The notes beneath the pieces are model-generated. The model did not search any database and was not told the origin of the DNA. It was given only the letters and a program-made list of their open reading frames with translations. From Hyperoodon ampullatus (taxonomy: Eukaryota > Chordata > Mammalia > Artiodactyla > Ziphiidae): DNA of 64,000 nucleotides. Below, in pieces: positions 13,894 to 26,140 of the stretch. The position numbers and the translations under genes are program-made. The number at the start of each line of letters is the position of its first letter. The stretch's first letter is position 1. The stretch covers positions 104,668,949 through 104,732,948 of the forward strand of contig OX457060.1 in NCBI GenBank assembly GCA_949752795.1. Reading direction: 5' to 3'.

Positions 13894-16800
13894 GTATGTA
13901 TAACTGTATATATTTTACCTTTTATTTTGGAAACTAATTTTTAAAAAATCTTTTTGTTGTCTTAATAGATACTGACATTTATTATATATAGTACTATATA
14001 TGATACACATATCATAATAATTGCACTGAATGACTATCTCATCTTAGAGTTACATTCTTGAACCTAGGATGAATAAAACCAAGGAATGACACCTTCTCCA
14101 TCCTACACCTCTCAAAGCCTTACAGAACTCAGTTTAGTTTTATGTTGGGGTAACATGTTACAGAAGCCCACAAACAGAAGCGTGTACTTGGATTGAAAGT
14201 GAGGTAAAATATATCTCTGAATAAATCTTTCCTGTCAATTCACATGGTGAGTGAAAATTAGAGTCCAGTAGGAATCAGAGAAAGAGGCAGATAAGTAAGT
14301 CCCCTCTGGGAGAGACTCATTCATAGCAGGGTGATGATGTCCTGGGTATCCCACTGTCTAGCAGGCTTCACCAGAAGAGACACTTGTCACATAGGAATTG
14401 AAACAAGTGGGCTCACATAGAAATCTTTTTTGTTCTTACTTCCTCAGTTCCCACTTGCTGCTATAAGAACATTCTGAAATAACACTGCCATTTTACAATT
14501 ACTACTCCCAAAGTTTTGTTTTGTAAGGTAAGACAGATGTTAGGCAGAGATACAGAAATACAAAACTTACTTACAGATATCTACATACAATGGAGAAAAT
14601 ACTAAACACATTTGTTAAGTTTTTATCTTGTCTAAGGGGCCAATTTAAAAAATAGTCTTGAAGAAGTTATAAATGAGCTACAAAATGTCTTTAAAAGTAA
14701 AGATTAAATGAGATGGACAAAAAGAAAAGCCCGATTTATCTCTTAGAGGGTTAATACTATTTACATTTGTAAGTCTTTAACCTTCCAAAGACTTGACATT
14801 AATTTTAAAAGTTGATTTCAAGAATAAATATAAATAGTACTCAACATAAATTCTATTTAGTGCCAGAGACCTTTAATCAAATTAGAAAGTTACAAGAATA
14901 AGAATTGAAACCACTTTTATGTAGTGAAAAGACTAGAAAAGCAAAGTGATAAAATATTTTGGAGTACCACATATTTTCTTAATCAAGATGCATTTGTTGG
15001 ATCAAATTACTTTTTCTTGCAGCAGTTCTATGCAGACACATCCTTGATCCTTTTGTGGTTCAAACTGATTTTCTGAATACTTCTCTTTAAAATATATTGC
15101 CAATGCAAAGTGAGATAACATACCTTCTTCTTAGAGTCAAATGTTAAATTATTCTATTTGTTTTATTTATGATTTAAGGTAACTGTCTCATTCATCAGTA
15201 ATAATGCTTACCACAGTCTTCAGGAGACAGAGACTAAGCCTTTCAAATGAATGACTATAAAGTGAATAGCTTGTGCCAAAGGATGATTCATTTGATTTAA
15301 AACACATTTGTAGAACAAATTTTGGAACTGTGCACACTTGTTAATTTTCTCTTTTGTGATTTTCCTTCTCTTTTGTAGGTTGGCACTCAAAACCAACATC
15401 TAGACAGTGCCAAGTCTGATGAAGTGGTTAAGAGCATTCCTGGAAGTGGCATATATGCCAATGGATCAGCTCTTTGTAATTAGAAGAAATAAAAAGTCTG
15501 TGTTAGATATGAATAAAAGCTGTTGTATAGTTTGGGCTTTTTTTTTTTTCTTTTTTAAAAAATATCTTGGAATACAGAAGCTTGAGCCTAAGCATGAGGG
15601 TGACAGGGGGACTGCCAGAAATAAGTCAACATGCTCCATCATAGTATAGAGCCATTCAGGACCAAATTTGTATATCAGGCCTCTTCAAGTTCTAGGTCAT
15701 GACTAGTGAAGTTATGAGTTGTCTTAGGAACTTCTATTGATACACCCTGTCTTCTTATTTGCAGAGTCTGCTGGGGCTGACTGATTCAAAAACTTCAGAT
15801 GGATAGATCTTTGGTTGTAAGGTGGGCAAAAGTCAATCCCAATTTGATTTAAATCTTTCAGAACAGATTGATTATTAATTATGCAGAAACTTGTGGTAAC
15901 ATTTTCTTTCCTATCTCTCCACACCATCATGGTTTTACATTTTTAGAATTGGACAAAGCTTTTAGATAACTTCCCTGGCTAAAAGTGAATCATAGAGAAT
16001 TGTGCTGTAGAAACAGTGAAGGTGATACTAAAGCCCACCACCAGACACATTCTAGTAACTCTTCAAACGTTGAATTATTTAAACACTTCTTCTCTTCAAC
16101 ATAGGTAATTAAGGTTGTCCAGGATATAAAAAGTTTTCACAAAAGACATTTCTTTCCCAGTCTTGAAATTTTGCTACTTGTCAATTTCAGTCTTCTTTTT
16201 TTCCTTTCATATCACTGCACTTTTTACAATAAACTAAATACAAGAACATAGACTAGAACAAATTCTGCCCATCAACAGATTTCCCCTAAAAATTCTGAAT
16301 GTGTCAGACTGCATAGCTGTAGATTACTGAACTAGAGAAGATACTGGCTGACAGTATTTAGGGAAACTCCACACATCTCCTTGATAAGTTACCAGCTCAC
16401 ACTTCCTCTTAACTTATGAACTGTTTCTCAGTTTAGCGGGTAGAAGTGGGCCTAGGAAAATAAGATTCCTGTACAATGAGTACAAGAAGAGAATGTTAAT
16501 TAAGGTCCTCTTCATTAAATAATTAAGGAAGCTAATCTTCCAGGAAAACTTAAAGACATGAGAACAGATAGAAGAAATTTTGTTTAAATGTGCATAAGTA
16601 GGAGGCTATGACAATTGTGGCCATAGTACAGATCACAATGTCTTAAAATCATTAGCCAAACACAAGTAACAACAACAAAAATATCACTGGAATAAAAAAA
16701 TATGTGAACAACTATCATGAATGTTTTTTTCAGAACAGAGCTGTACCTGCACAAAAACTGATTTTACAGAGAACTGACTACCTTGAAACATTTATTTTCA

Positions 16801-17242
16801 TACAGTTCAAGAGCAGATGTAATAAAATTTCCATACTGGCTTACTTAATTCCTTGGTAGTTCTGTTATTTTCTTACTTTATACCCACTAGTGAGTTGCAG
16901 AGGTTTTGTCTAGATACACATAGGAGATGAACAGCAGTGGTATCAGTTTGAAAGGGCACATCACATTTTTATTCTGTGATTTAGCAACTTCTTAATCCAA
17001 ATCCAATTCAGTTCATGACCTGTTTCAGGCAAAGTGACTTTCTAGATTCACCTATCTCTTCTTCTTTCCTCCTCATGTTGAGAGAAACAGGTTTTACCTA
17101 CTTTGTTTCATGACTAATACCTGCCATTGATTCCATTCCTTCTTACAATTACTTGAATCCTCAAAAGCCCTGCTGACCTTGCCATTACACTGCTAAACCA
17201 TATTCTTCTTCCCTTCAGTGGCATACTTCAGTAGAGGGGAAA
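13891..17242. other. Unassigned intronic sequence
   Basis: Only the exon-like segment at 15.4 kb stands out. T-rich runs near 15,540 and 16,200. No firm repeat call. Confidence 0.5.
15379..15517 (+). other. Exon-like segment antisense to EPHA3 (hypothetical)
   Basis: TTTCCTTCTCTTTTGTAG is a strong acceptor-like sequence, followed by 34 open codons (starting VGTQNQHLDSAKSDE), a TAG, and two AATAAA signals at 15488 and 15512. The layout resembles a last exon, but it is short, has no upstream partner in view and no recognised homologue. Confidence 0.15.
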
Positions 17243-17370
17243 GTGGTGGTTAAGAATGCAGGCACTGCTGTCAGATTACTTGAGTTCAAATCATGATTCA
17301 GCAACATCTGTGTGAACTTAAGTATGTTGCTTAACGTGCTTTTCTCAGTTTCCTCCACTAAAAAACTGGG
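17243..17370 (+). repeat. MIR, left part, split by CHR-2 SINE
   Basis: MIR sense features: GTGGTTAAGAATGCAGGC, then TTGAGTTCAAATCATGATTC and the TTTCTCAGTTTCCTC core. The continuation is found after the SINE. Confidence 0.8.
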
Positions 17371-17582
17371 GGGCTTCCCTGGTGGTGCAGTGGTTGGGAG
17401 TCCACCTGCCGAGGCAGGGGACACGGGTTCGTGCCCCAGTCCGGGAGGATCCCACATGCCGCGGAGCGGCTGGGCCCATGAGCCATAGCCGCTGAGCCTG
17501 CGCATCCGGAGCCTGTGCTCCGCAACGGGAGAGGCCGCAACAGTGAGAGGCCCGCGTACTGCAAAAAACAAACAAACAAAAA
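17371..17582 (+). repeat. CHR-2-like SINE inserted in a MIR
   Basis: Full-length tRNA-derived SINE: head GGGCTTCCCTGGTGGTGCAG, A-box region CAGTGGTTGGGAG, B box GGGTTCGTGCC, body ending GGCCCGCGTACTGC and a CAAA-rich tail. The flank reads AAAAACTGGG on the left and AAAAACCTGGG on the right, a slightly diverged target-site duplication. It splits an older MIR element. Confidence 0.93.
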
Positions 17583-17700
17583 CCTGGGAAAATAAGAGTT
17601 TCTATTTTATAGGGTTTTTTTCCTAATGAAGATTGAATTAAATAATACACAGAACACAATTAGCATAGTGCCTGCCACATGGTATGTACTTTAACGTTTG
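17583..17700 (+). repeat. MIR, right part
   Basis: Continuation of the interrupted MIR: GAAAATAAGAGTTTC, a GATTGAATTAAATAATACA segment and the AGCATAGTGCCTGCCACATG 3' motif. Confidence 0.75.
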
Positions 17701-17899
17701 CAATCCAAATTCTGTCTCCAAATTTCACTCTAAATTGTCTCAAGTGGTCGGGTACATCCCCAACTACCAACAATAGTAGCTTGTGTATTCTGATCTACTT
17801 CTGTGAAACCTCTGGTATTTAAATCCTTTGCTCATCCCTCCCTTCTTCTTGTATCTCTTTCACTTAAAAAGTATCTAAAAGTACCAATTTGGATGAGGA

Positions 17900-18990
17900 T
17901 GAATCTAGCCACTATGAAAGGGACAAATGTGAGCCGTGCCTGGATCATGCCCTTGAGGAACTTAGAGTACAGTAGGAAAAATTAAATGCATATAAAATGT
18001 CAGTCTAATGTAAATTAGAATAGAAGAGCACCATAAGAGATGCAGATAACTGATAATGTAGTGCTATGGGAGTTCAGATGAAAGCACAATTACTGCTAGC
18101 TGAGAAGAATTAGAGAAAATTAATGGAGGTGCTGGCATTTAATCTGGGCTTTGCAGGATGGAAGACATTTGGCTACATAAATATTGAATTAGTGTATTTT
18201 AGGTGAAGGTCACCAAATCTGCAAAACTTCCTGGAGAATAAGAAAGAGTTAAATTTGTTTTTGATTATGGTTGGAGATTTACGTGAAGCCTACATGTTAA
18301 AGGTCTTAATTTCCAGGCTAAGAAGTTTGACTTTTTTTCCTCTATTATGGGGAGCCATTAAAGCTTTTAGAACAAGTAAGCAACATGATCAAAATGGTAT
18401 TCAATAAGATTAATCCTGCCATGATTTCATTACAGTTCAGCAAACATGGATAAGACCCAGTGCCTGCTTTTGAGGAGTTACAGCATTGGGTGAAGAAGGA
18501 AAACAGAATTTCCTGTAAGTGGAAATAGTTAACATGTTTGAAATGGCATGAAATTGTAGAGAGTTTATGAAGATGATAAGATATTGTATTCATAGAGCAT
18601 AAACTGGAAAGGTATTAAATGGCAAGTAGGCATGGAGCAGGTCATGGGGAACTTTGTAAGCCACAGATAAGCACTCGGATTGAAGATGCTTTATAAAACA
18701 AATGAGGTAGAAGAGCAACTCCAGACTAGTGTTTACTGTAATACTCCAGATGAAAAATGATGAGAACCTGAAGTTAGAAATATCAGTGAAGAGAGAAAGG
18801 ATGTCATAGAAATAAGGAGAGAGTTGTTCTGGTGGAATCAACAGGGCATAACTGACTATAGAGCCATTTGCTAGACATTTATTAAACACCCACTACATTT
18901 CAAGCTCCGAGGAAATACATCAACAATGCACCAATGAACACAAGTGGGCAAAAACTCCCTGCCTTCAGAAAGCTTATATTTTTTGAGGAG
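17900..18990 (-). repeat. Cluster of L2 fragments, minus orientation
   Basis: Plus-strand motifs are reverse complements of L2: GGGGAGCCATTAAAGC with CAAGTAAGCAACATGATC, later GGAGCAGGTCATGGGGAAC, CTCCAGATGAAAAATGATGA, and a fresh 3' end start at about 18873 (TTATTAAACACCCACTAC). At least two pieces are joined. The 82-99 codon open frames here are incidental. Confidence 0.6.
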
Positions 18991-19119
18991 GATTAAAAGA
19001 GGTAGTGGAGGAAAGAGAATAAGATTTCATAAGTTACAGTTGCATATGATTATTTCCTAAAGTCTGAGCTTGGATTCCAAAGCTGGCCCTTTTGCTTATG
19101 CTCGAAGCTATTTGCTGCA

Positions 19120-19680
19120 GTTCCCAAGATCTTATCTTTGGCCCTATATTTTAACAAAAAATTCTATACTCTATATTGACTCCTTTTCAACTCTCATGAT
19201 TTCCAAATATACGACTCATATTTAAGTTCCTTCCCAAGAATCAGACTTTAATAGGCAACTGCTTAAAGTTGTATGACCATTTGGATGAACAACCTATATG
19301 TTGCCTTATTTCATCAATTCTAAGATGCTCTTATCATGTTTTTTCTCTTTCCGATCTTGATCAAAGGCTTCACCATGCTTTATCGCCACACTTATTTAGA
19401 TTATTTTCACGTTTGAGTGAGCCACAACTCATCATTGCTCTTTAATTCACACCTGCTCAATTCATACATTCTGGTTTTAATCTCTTAAAAGGTCATCTTC
19501 CTCCTTTTCTTAAATTTAGTTTAGACCTTGCTCCCTCTCTTTTGGGTTATTGTTAGTTTGTTACTTGCTGTCCCTTGCAACTTTCTTTCTTTCCCTAAAT
19601 CAAAGGTCAGATCATAACATTCTCCTCCATTAAATCTACCTGCCTTTCTCTCCACCCCGTCCCAAACCATCTATAACATA
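19120..19680 (+). repeat. L2 fragment, plus orientation
   Basis: CATGATTTCCAAATATACGA, CTTTAATAGGCAACTGC and later GGTCAGATCATAACATTC with CTCCTCC are degraded versions of the L2 ORF2 3' region. It sits back-to-back with minus-strand L2 pieces on its left. Confidence 0.55.
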
Positions 19681-20154
19681 CACGAGTGCCACTACATATA
19701 AGATGGAGAAAAATTCCCATGCATGCTTGACATGCAAGAAGTTGCACGGCAGGATCCTCAGGGAGATGGGCCTTCTATGCCAAAGAAAGAAGGAAGCGAA
19801 GATACTGTTCAAAGACACTGGAAGACTGTCTCTGCTTTGGCCCCCATTTCCCTCTGTCTATTGGTCTTGTTGTTGCTGAACTGGTCCAGGAACCAAAAGG
19901 GGTTCAATATTTGTAAATATTCCCCTAAACTGAAGAGCACAATTTTTGGTGCTTTTCTCCAGAATGCAAAATACAGAACTGAGTATTAAAAAGCAGGGGT
20001 ACAGCAAGATTAGTGTGCGTTTCCAAGTCTGGCAGGACCTTTGCTACACAGTCACCTAAGGCTGTTACCCTATCAGGATTCTAGAAGACCAGGAGTAAAG
20101 CTGAGCCAAGATATGGTGTCTCTGCTCTTGTGTCTATGACTCCTTTACATCACT

Positions 20155-20615
20155 TTTTTAAAATTGAAGTATAGTAGATTTACAATTTTGTGTTAGTTTC
20201 AGGTGTACAGCACAGTGATTCAGTTTTATATGTTCTTTTTCAGCACAGTGATTCTTTTATATATATAGATATATGTTCATATATATGTATGTTCTTTTTC
20301 AGATTCTTTTCTCTTATCGGTTATTACAAAATATGAGTATAGCTCCCTGTACTACACAGTAGGTCCTTGTTGATTATCTGTTTTATATATAGTAGTGTGT
20401 ATATGTTAATATCCTCCTCCTAATTTATCCCTCCACGTTCTCCTTTGGTAACTATAAGTTTCTTTTCTATGTCTGTGGGTCTATTTCTGTTTTGTAAAGA
20501 ATTTTATTTGCATCTTTTTTTTCAGATTCCACCTATAAGCAATATCATATGATATCTGTTTTTGTCTGACTTCACCTAGTGTAATAATCTCCAGGTCCAT
20601 CTATGTTGCTACTTC
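20155..20615 (-). repeat. L1 3' end fragment, minus orientation
   Basis: On the plus strand it reads TTGAAGTATAGTAGATTTAC, AGGTGTACAGCACAGTGATT, ATAGCTCCCTGTACTACACA and GGTCCATCTATGTTGCT, the reverse complement of the well-known L1 3' region of artiodactyls and cetaceans. There is a small internal duplication of a CAGCACAGTGATT / GTTCTTTTTCAG unit at 20208-20304 with TA-rich sequence. Confidence 0.85.
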
Positions 20616-20839
20616 ACTTAAATTCTGTATCTTTGTTTAAATATGTCTGGAAATGCAGGTGAGTGAGTGTGTGTCTGTTTCAGTCAAACTGAATCCCCCT
20701 GGAATAGTGCAGACCTCAAATCACATTTCCACCCCCCACTCAGCCTTCTCCTCTCCTACACTTAAGCTGACTGTACTTGCCTGAAGAGACAATTACCTCT
20801 CCAGCCTCTCTGCTTTCTTTCTCAGTCCTTAACGTTTTT

Positions 20840-21128
20840 GCTCCCTTTTGCACCTATTAAGTCCTTATCTATCTTTCAATTGTCCACCTCAAACCTTACC
20901 TCTTCAATAAAATCTTCCTCAATTCCCAAACTGGAAATGATCATCCCTTTTTTATCCTGATGCATTTTGATTGAACAAATTATATTTATTTGATTAAGTG
21001 TCAAAGTAATTATAAATTTCTTGAAGACTGCAAGCATGTATTAATTATCATTGTATGCCCCTAATACATATCACAGTGTTAGTTACATTATAGTACTCAA
21101 TAAATATTTTGGGGATTAAATTGAATAG
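20840..21128 (+). repeat. L2 3' end
   Basis: CTCAAACCTTACCTCTTCAA, AAAATCTTCCTCAATTCCC, AATTTCTTGAAGACTGCAAG and the terminal TAGTACTCAATAAATATTTT are classic L2 3' UTR landmarks in order. Confidence 0.75.
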
Positions 21129-22213
21129 ATAAAAGATTTTATTGTTATAAAAGTACAGTCACTTTATGAAATGAATTTAAAGAAAATTTTTTAAAAGCAG
21201 CAAAGACTGAAATGCAGAAGAAATCAATAACAACACTAATTAATTCAAATTTTGATTCCATTAAAATTCTTCAGAATTAAATGGATTCAAGACATATTGA
21301 CAAAATAATGACAATCTTTTACATTTGCATAAAGTCTAGAAAAATGTGTTGTCTTTTGAGAACAAGATGCTATTTCAACAAATTCAACATGCTTGGTCTC
21401 AGGCCAAGCACATTATCTAAACTCAAACTGAGTAGAAACAACAAATGTGAGAGGGCTGTGGATTTTCTATCTGTTCGAAGCCTTGCAGTTGTGAAAACAG
21501 TTTCTTTCCAAGAACTTCCAAGTGCTTGTGGATCAGGTTCAGCTTTAGAGTGCTAGGCATACCCACACTTAATTTCAGAGGCTTTGAGCCTATAAGATTG
21601 GCTTGAAGTGGGTACATATTGGTGTGTTGAAAATGCTTCCGAGTAATTTTTTAAACAATTTCATGCTTAAAAATCACCGAGCTGAGGTTTTTCATTGATA
21701 TCACTACCCAAATATGACAAACAAGCCCTCTGAGTGGTGCTAGTGGCAATCACAACACTGTCTTGGACATAGAGATGTCCCTCAAAGGCTAAGGAGAAGA
21801 TGTGTGTCTTATAAAGCCAGACACTGTCCCTGAAATTCTATCCAAAAGAGGCACATGAGAAAGTGATTTCCAAAAGTAAAATGTTGATGTAAAAATATTT
21901 ACCAATAAAAAACAGTATAATGTGCCTTTTCTACAAATTACATTGCTATTGATAAGTTGTCAACCAAAGGAGGTCTTGAAACTCAACCTATTTGGGATAG
22001 GATTGGGGGAGGGAACATCTCATGCATTAGGTATTGCATTCCAAGGAAAACCTAAGAAAAGGCACCCAAAGTAGAATTAAAATTAACCAAAAGAGAATTT
22101 CAATATGGTCAGTGGGTGAAATTCAAAGATTATTATTTTCTATGTAACAACTTATCCTGGCATTTCCCTTAAATGTATGGTCTAGATATTTATTCAAAAG
22201 AAAGATAACAATC

Positions 22214-22245
22214 ACACACACACACACACACACAGACACACACAC
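22214..22245 (+). repeat. (CA)n microsatellite
   Basis: Run of about 16 CA units with one GA interruption just before the MLT2 LTR. Confidence 0.95.
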
Positions 22246-22263
22246 CACTGCCACGGGGGAGTA

Positions 22264-22704
22264 TGATGGTTAATTTTATGTATCAACGTAGCTAGTCTAG
22301 AAGTCACTCTGAAGGTGTTTTTCAAATGAGATTAACATTTAAATCAGTAGATTTAAGGAAAGCAGATAGCATTCCATAATGTGGCTGGGTCTCATTCAAT
22401 CACTTTAAGGCCTTTGAAAAAGACTGAGGTATTTCCCTTGAGAGAGGGAATTCTGCCTCCAGACTGCCTTCAGACTCAGCTGCAATATCAACTCTTCCCT
22501 GGGTCTCCAACCTGCCAGACTACCCTGCAGATTGTGGACTTGCCAGCCCTCACAATCATGTGAACCAATTCTATAAAAGAAATCACTCTCTTTCTCTTTC
22601 TAGATAGATAGATAGATAGATAGTTAGAAAGATAGATAGATAGATAAACAGATAGACACACATCCTATTGGTTCTCTTTCTTTGGTTAACTTGACTAATA
22701 CGGG
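22264..22704 (+). repeat. MLT2-type ERVL LTR with embedded GATA microsatellite
   Basis: Begins TGATGGTTAATTTTATGTAT and carries GAGATTAACATTTAAATCAG, GTGGCTGGGTCTCATTC, GGGTCTCCAACCTGCC and CAATCATGTGAACCAATTC. It ends CATCCTATTGGTTCTC...TTGACTAATACGG. These are hallmark blocks of MLT2-class LTRs of ancient ERVL elements. No coding remnant. Confidence 0.8.
22601..22648 (+). repeat. (GATA)n microsatellite
   Basis: AGATAGATAGATAGATAGTTAGAAAGATAGATAGATAGATA-type run with two interruptions, inside the MLT2 LTR where the ancestral element has a CT/TA-rich stretch. Confidence 0.9.
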
Positions 22705-24903
22705 GTCTAATATAATTCAATAAACCCTGTCCAAAAATACTTCTAAAATCAAAAATTATGTAAAAAAGCAAAGATAGATACGTAGCTTTATTTAGGATAA
22801 ACTGATAGAACTGTTTTATTTGATGCTACAGCCAACCACCTTAAAATCTCCCGGCAGTTTGGACTTGTATAAATCCTCTTATTAAAACTTGAGGAGGAAA
22901 ACAGAGACTGAAATGAAACCAGACTAAAATTTTAGTTTGTGTTAATAAATACAATCCCAGTCAATGAGAACATTTTCTTTAAACTGTGAACAAATGTAAA
23001 ACTTCATACATTTGGCATATTTTTGGTTTATATTCTGGTGGTGATTATTTGCAGAACAAAGGCTGATGAGTTTCCGCTGCCATCCCTCCCATGTTGTGTA
23101 CATCCCGCCATCTGTCAATCTGGTGCTTTTCACAAACACTCAATCACACATACCAAGCACTTTCCCCTTGCCCCTCCTCACAACACCTTCCCACCCCACA
23201 CACATACACGCATGTTCACTCTTTATTCAGTGTTCCAGGAAAATGTCTTTCCACTCCACTTTCTGCATTGTTCATTACAGAGGTCATATAAAGCTTTCTG
23301 GTTGTAGCCTTTGTGACTAAAAAAAAAAAACCTGTAGGCTGTGTGCAGGTGACTAAAGCTAAGATGAGAGACCCTATAAAGAAATATAGACAATAAAAGC
23401 AGCTGCCTTGTACCAACTGCAGTAGAAAGGCAGCTGCTTTCTTTCCATCGAGGTGGAACAGAGCTTGCTCCTAGGCAGCAGTTGCTACACCAGCAATAAC
23501 TATCCTGGCTAATCTCCCACCATCCCAACAATTATTTGGAGAACAAAAGGAAAATGACGGAGTTTCTCCCTGAATCAAGGACAGACATAATGAATTTCCT
23601 TCCTTACATGGTTCATTCCTCAAGATAGGAGACATGCACATCTCAAAAATAAAGGAACATACACTTGATTAATAGCAGCTAGTCCCACTTTGAAAAGATG
23701 AGATGGATCATTATAATTATTTTTGAAGGGAATAATTGTGGTTATTATTTCTGGAGTGGGGTCATCTCACATAACTGTTCTTTAGGTTTTATACTATTAT
23801 GCTTTAAATGCAGGAATCTGTAGCTCCTTCACAATATAATCAGGACCTTGGAGAAGGAGGGGTCCTCACTCTTCACACTTTCACTTAGAATATATTTAAA
23901 ACATAGTATTTGTTTTGGGAACAAAGTACATATAAAAATCTTGCTTTTCCTGTCCCACTAAGATATGTCATCATTCTATGATAGATTCAGCTATCTCTTG
24001 TTGGAAAAAGTAACAAAGAGAATTATTAAACCATGATCAAAGGCCAACTCTCATATGGTCTCCACACTGCTGGTTTTGTGAAACTCAAGTTATTGTCACC
24101 TCTCCAGGTTAAGGGAATAGCAAGGACTTGGCAGAGAGGAAAATGACACAGGTCTGCAGAGGTGAGTGCTCAAAAAATGCTCATCTTAGCTTCAGGAACC
24201 CTTAAAGGGGGAATTTCATTAAGTAAAAGCAACCTTTCAGTATTCCCTAGACTAAACTGTGAAACATTTTTGAAAAGCATAAAATCCTTATTTATGGCAG
24301 GAATGTTTGAAATTCAAAAGATAAATGCCATTCGGAATGCAACCATGTTCTAGGTATCTAATATGTAATGGGACACAGCTGTAATAACAGCCACTGAACC
24401 AGCGGCCTCTCTATATCATGTCATTAGTTGACTTGTTATAAGCTGATCTTCTAGCCCTTTTTATAAGGGCCACTGGGGTAAAAAATAAATATATCATGTA
24501 CTGAACATCTGTGGTTCTGTCACAAAGCACCACTCATATCAACTTTCAAGCTTATATCTTAGGCTATACATGACACACTTTTAAAAATGTATCTTAACAA
24601 AATGTATAGATTAGGAACTCATAAGTCTTTATTCCAAAGGACAGAGGATACAAGAAGGCCTTGGCTGTGCCATGGGTAACACTAATGGCACCTTTTTTAT
24701 TGTTTCAGTATATTCTTTTGGGTTCAAAACCATACGTGTACTCTAGGTAAGATGCTGTAGGTGAATATTTTACATGTGAGAGTTAAGTGAGGAAAGAAAT
24801 GCCAAATGTCAAGCTATTGACATATTAAGTCATCAAAATCATGAGTCAGCATTTAAGAACACACAATTAGGAGCAGCAATTCCTGATTGGACTTTTAAAA
24901 AAA
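22705..24903. other. Unassigned intronic sequence
   Basis: Includes a C/A-rich block at 23,080-23,220 (CACACACATACACGCATG) with overlapping open frames in several phases, explained by composition. No gene or clear repeat. Confidence 0.5.
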
Positions 24904-24922
24904 AATAATAAACGTATCTGGT

Positions 24923-25131
24923 GGGCTTCCCCGGTGGCGCAGTGGTTGAGAGTCCGCCTGCCGATGCAGGGGACACGGGTTCGTGTCTCAGTCCGGGAAG
25001 ATCCCACATGCTGTGGAGCGGCTGGGCCCATGAGCCATGGCCTCTGAGCCTGTGCGTCCGGAGCCTGTGCTCCGCAACGGGAGAGGCCACAACAGTAAGA
25101 GGCCCATGTACCGCAAAAAAATAAATAAATA
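24923..25131 (+). repeat. CHR-2-like SINE with 19 bp target-site duplication
   Basis: Full-length copy starting GGGCTTCCCCGGTGGCGCAG, B box GGGTTCGTGTC, ending GGCCCATGTACCGC plus an AAAT-rich tail. The duplication AATAATAAACGTATCTGGT (24904-24922) recurs at 25132-25150 with one mismatch. This is the L1-mediated insertion signature. Confidence 0.95.
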
Positions 25132-25429
25132 AATAATAAACTTATCTGGTCATATAAGAGGTTATTTCTTTCATCTTTCCAATGGTCAAATAAAAAATAA
25201 TGCCCATCTCCTTTAAAAGGAAACAGGGAAAGGGAATAAAACATTTAAAATAACTAGGAAAAACTACCAGCTATATTTCAGAAAAAAATATAAATGTCAT
25301 TAATCTATGTAATGAAATAATTAATGATAATGAACATTAGTATAGTTATGAGAGATTTTTGTAGAGAAGGCACGGGTGTAAGGAAGGGATCCATTTAGGA
25401 GGTATTTTATATAATATAGGAAGGATATG

Positions 25430-25735
25430 AAGGAATTAGGGTTGTAGCAATGGATGTGGTAAGAAGTGGTCTGGTTCTTGTCATACTTTGAAGGCATATT
25501 TATAGAATATGCTGATAGATCAGTTGTAAGTGGGAGGAGCCAAGTATGACTTCAATGGCTTTGATCTGGATAACTTGGAAGGATGGAATTGCCATTACCT
25601 GCAATGGGGAAGCCTGTGGGTTACAGACTCCATATTCATAATTGCCAGGCTTGGAGTATTGATGGGCAGCAGTATATTACTCAAAGGCTTCCAAGTTTAC
25701 CCTTGGTGGTTTGAAAAAGGATCTTAGGTGCTATA
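25430..25735 (-). repeat. L2 fragment, minus orientation
   Basis: GGTAAGAAGTGGTCTGGTTC, CCAAGTATGACTTCAATGGC, TTGGAAGGATGGAATTGCC and CAATGGGGAAGCCTGTGG match the reverse complement of L2 ORF2. The 65-codon open frame is antisense to the old LINE and not a gene. Confidence 0.7.
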
Positions 25736-25934
25736 TGGACAAACAAATATTTAATAAATGATATTAGCTCTCCATATACAAGAGTAAAGTTCTCTTTTCA
25801 AATACATTTTAGGTAACAAATGAGGCTTGATTTAACTAAGTATTGATACATTGCTAAACTATGAGAGTCCTGGTGGTACGTGGTTGAAGCAAAATTCCTG
25901 AAAACATGCAGTTGTTTACTGAAAATTGGGAAAT

Positions 25935-26140
25935 ACTATTGTATTAAAAAGACCTGGATTCAAATACTCTTTAGCCACATAAGCTAGAAAAGAGGGGCTA
26001 GTTAACTAAACTCTTGAAAACAAGTTTCCTTTTCTATTAATAAGGGTATAATGCTCAAATTACAGGGTTGCTTTAAGGGTTCAATGTTGCCTATAAAATA
26101 CCCAATACTGTATTTGACAAATACCTGGTACTCCACACTT
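25935..26140 (+). repeat. MIR element
   Basis: GACCTGGATTCAAATACTC, TTGAAAACAAGTTTCC, GGGTTGCTTTAAGGGTTCAA and the ACAAATACCTGGTACTCC end give a near-complete, diverged MIR. Confidence 0.75.

Noticed and set aside
17215..17659. Overlapping open frames of 73-118 codons with Pro/Gly/Ala-rich products
   Set aside because: They come from the CHR-2 SINE. The same peptide patterns recur at 24.9, 29.9, 32.7, 46.4 and 60.8 kb in whichever frame the SINE stays open.
19723..19989. 88-codon plus-strand frame starting MLDMQEVARQDPQGDG
   Set aside because: Located next to L2 debris, with no splice context or recognised domain; treated as chance.
24923..25131. Possible tRNA gene
   Set aside because: A and B box sequence belongs to the tRNA-derived SINE head; there is no complete cloverleaf with anticodon arm and discriminator.
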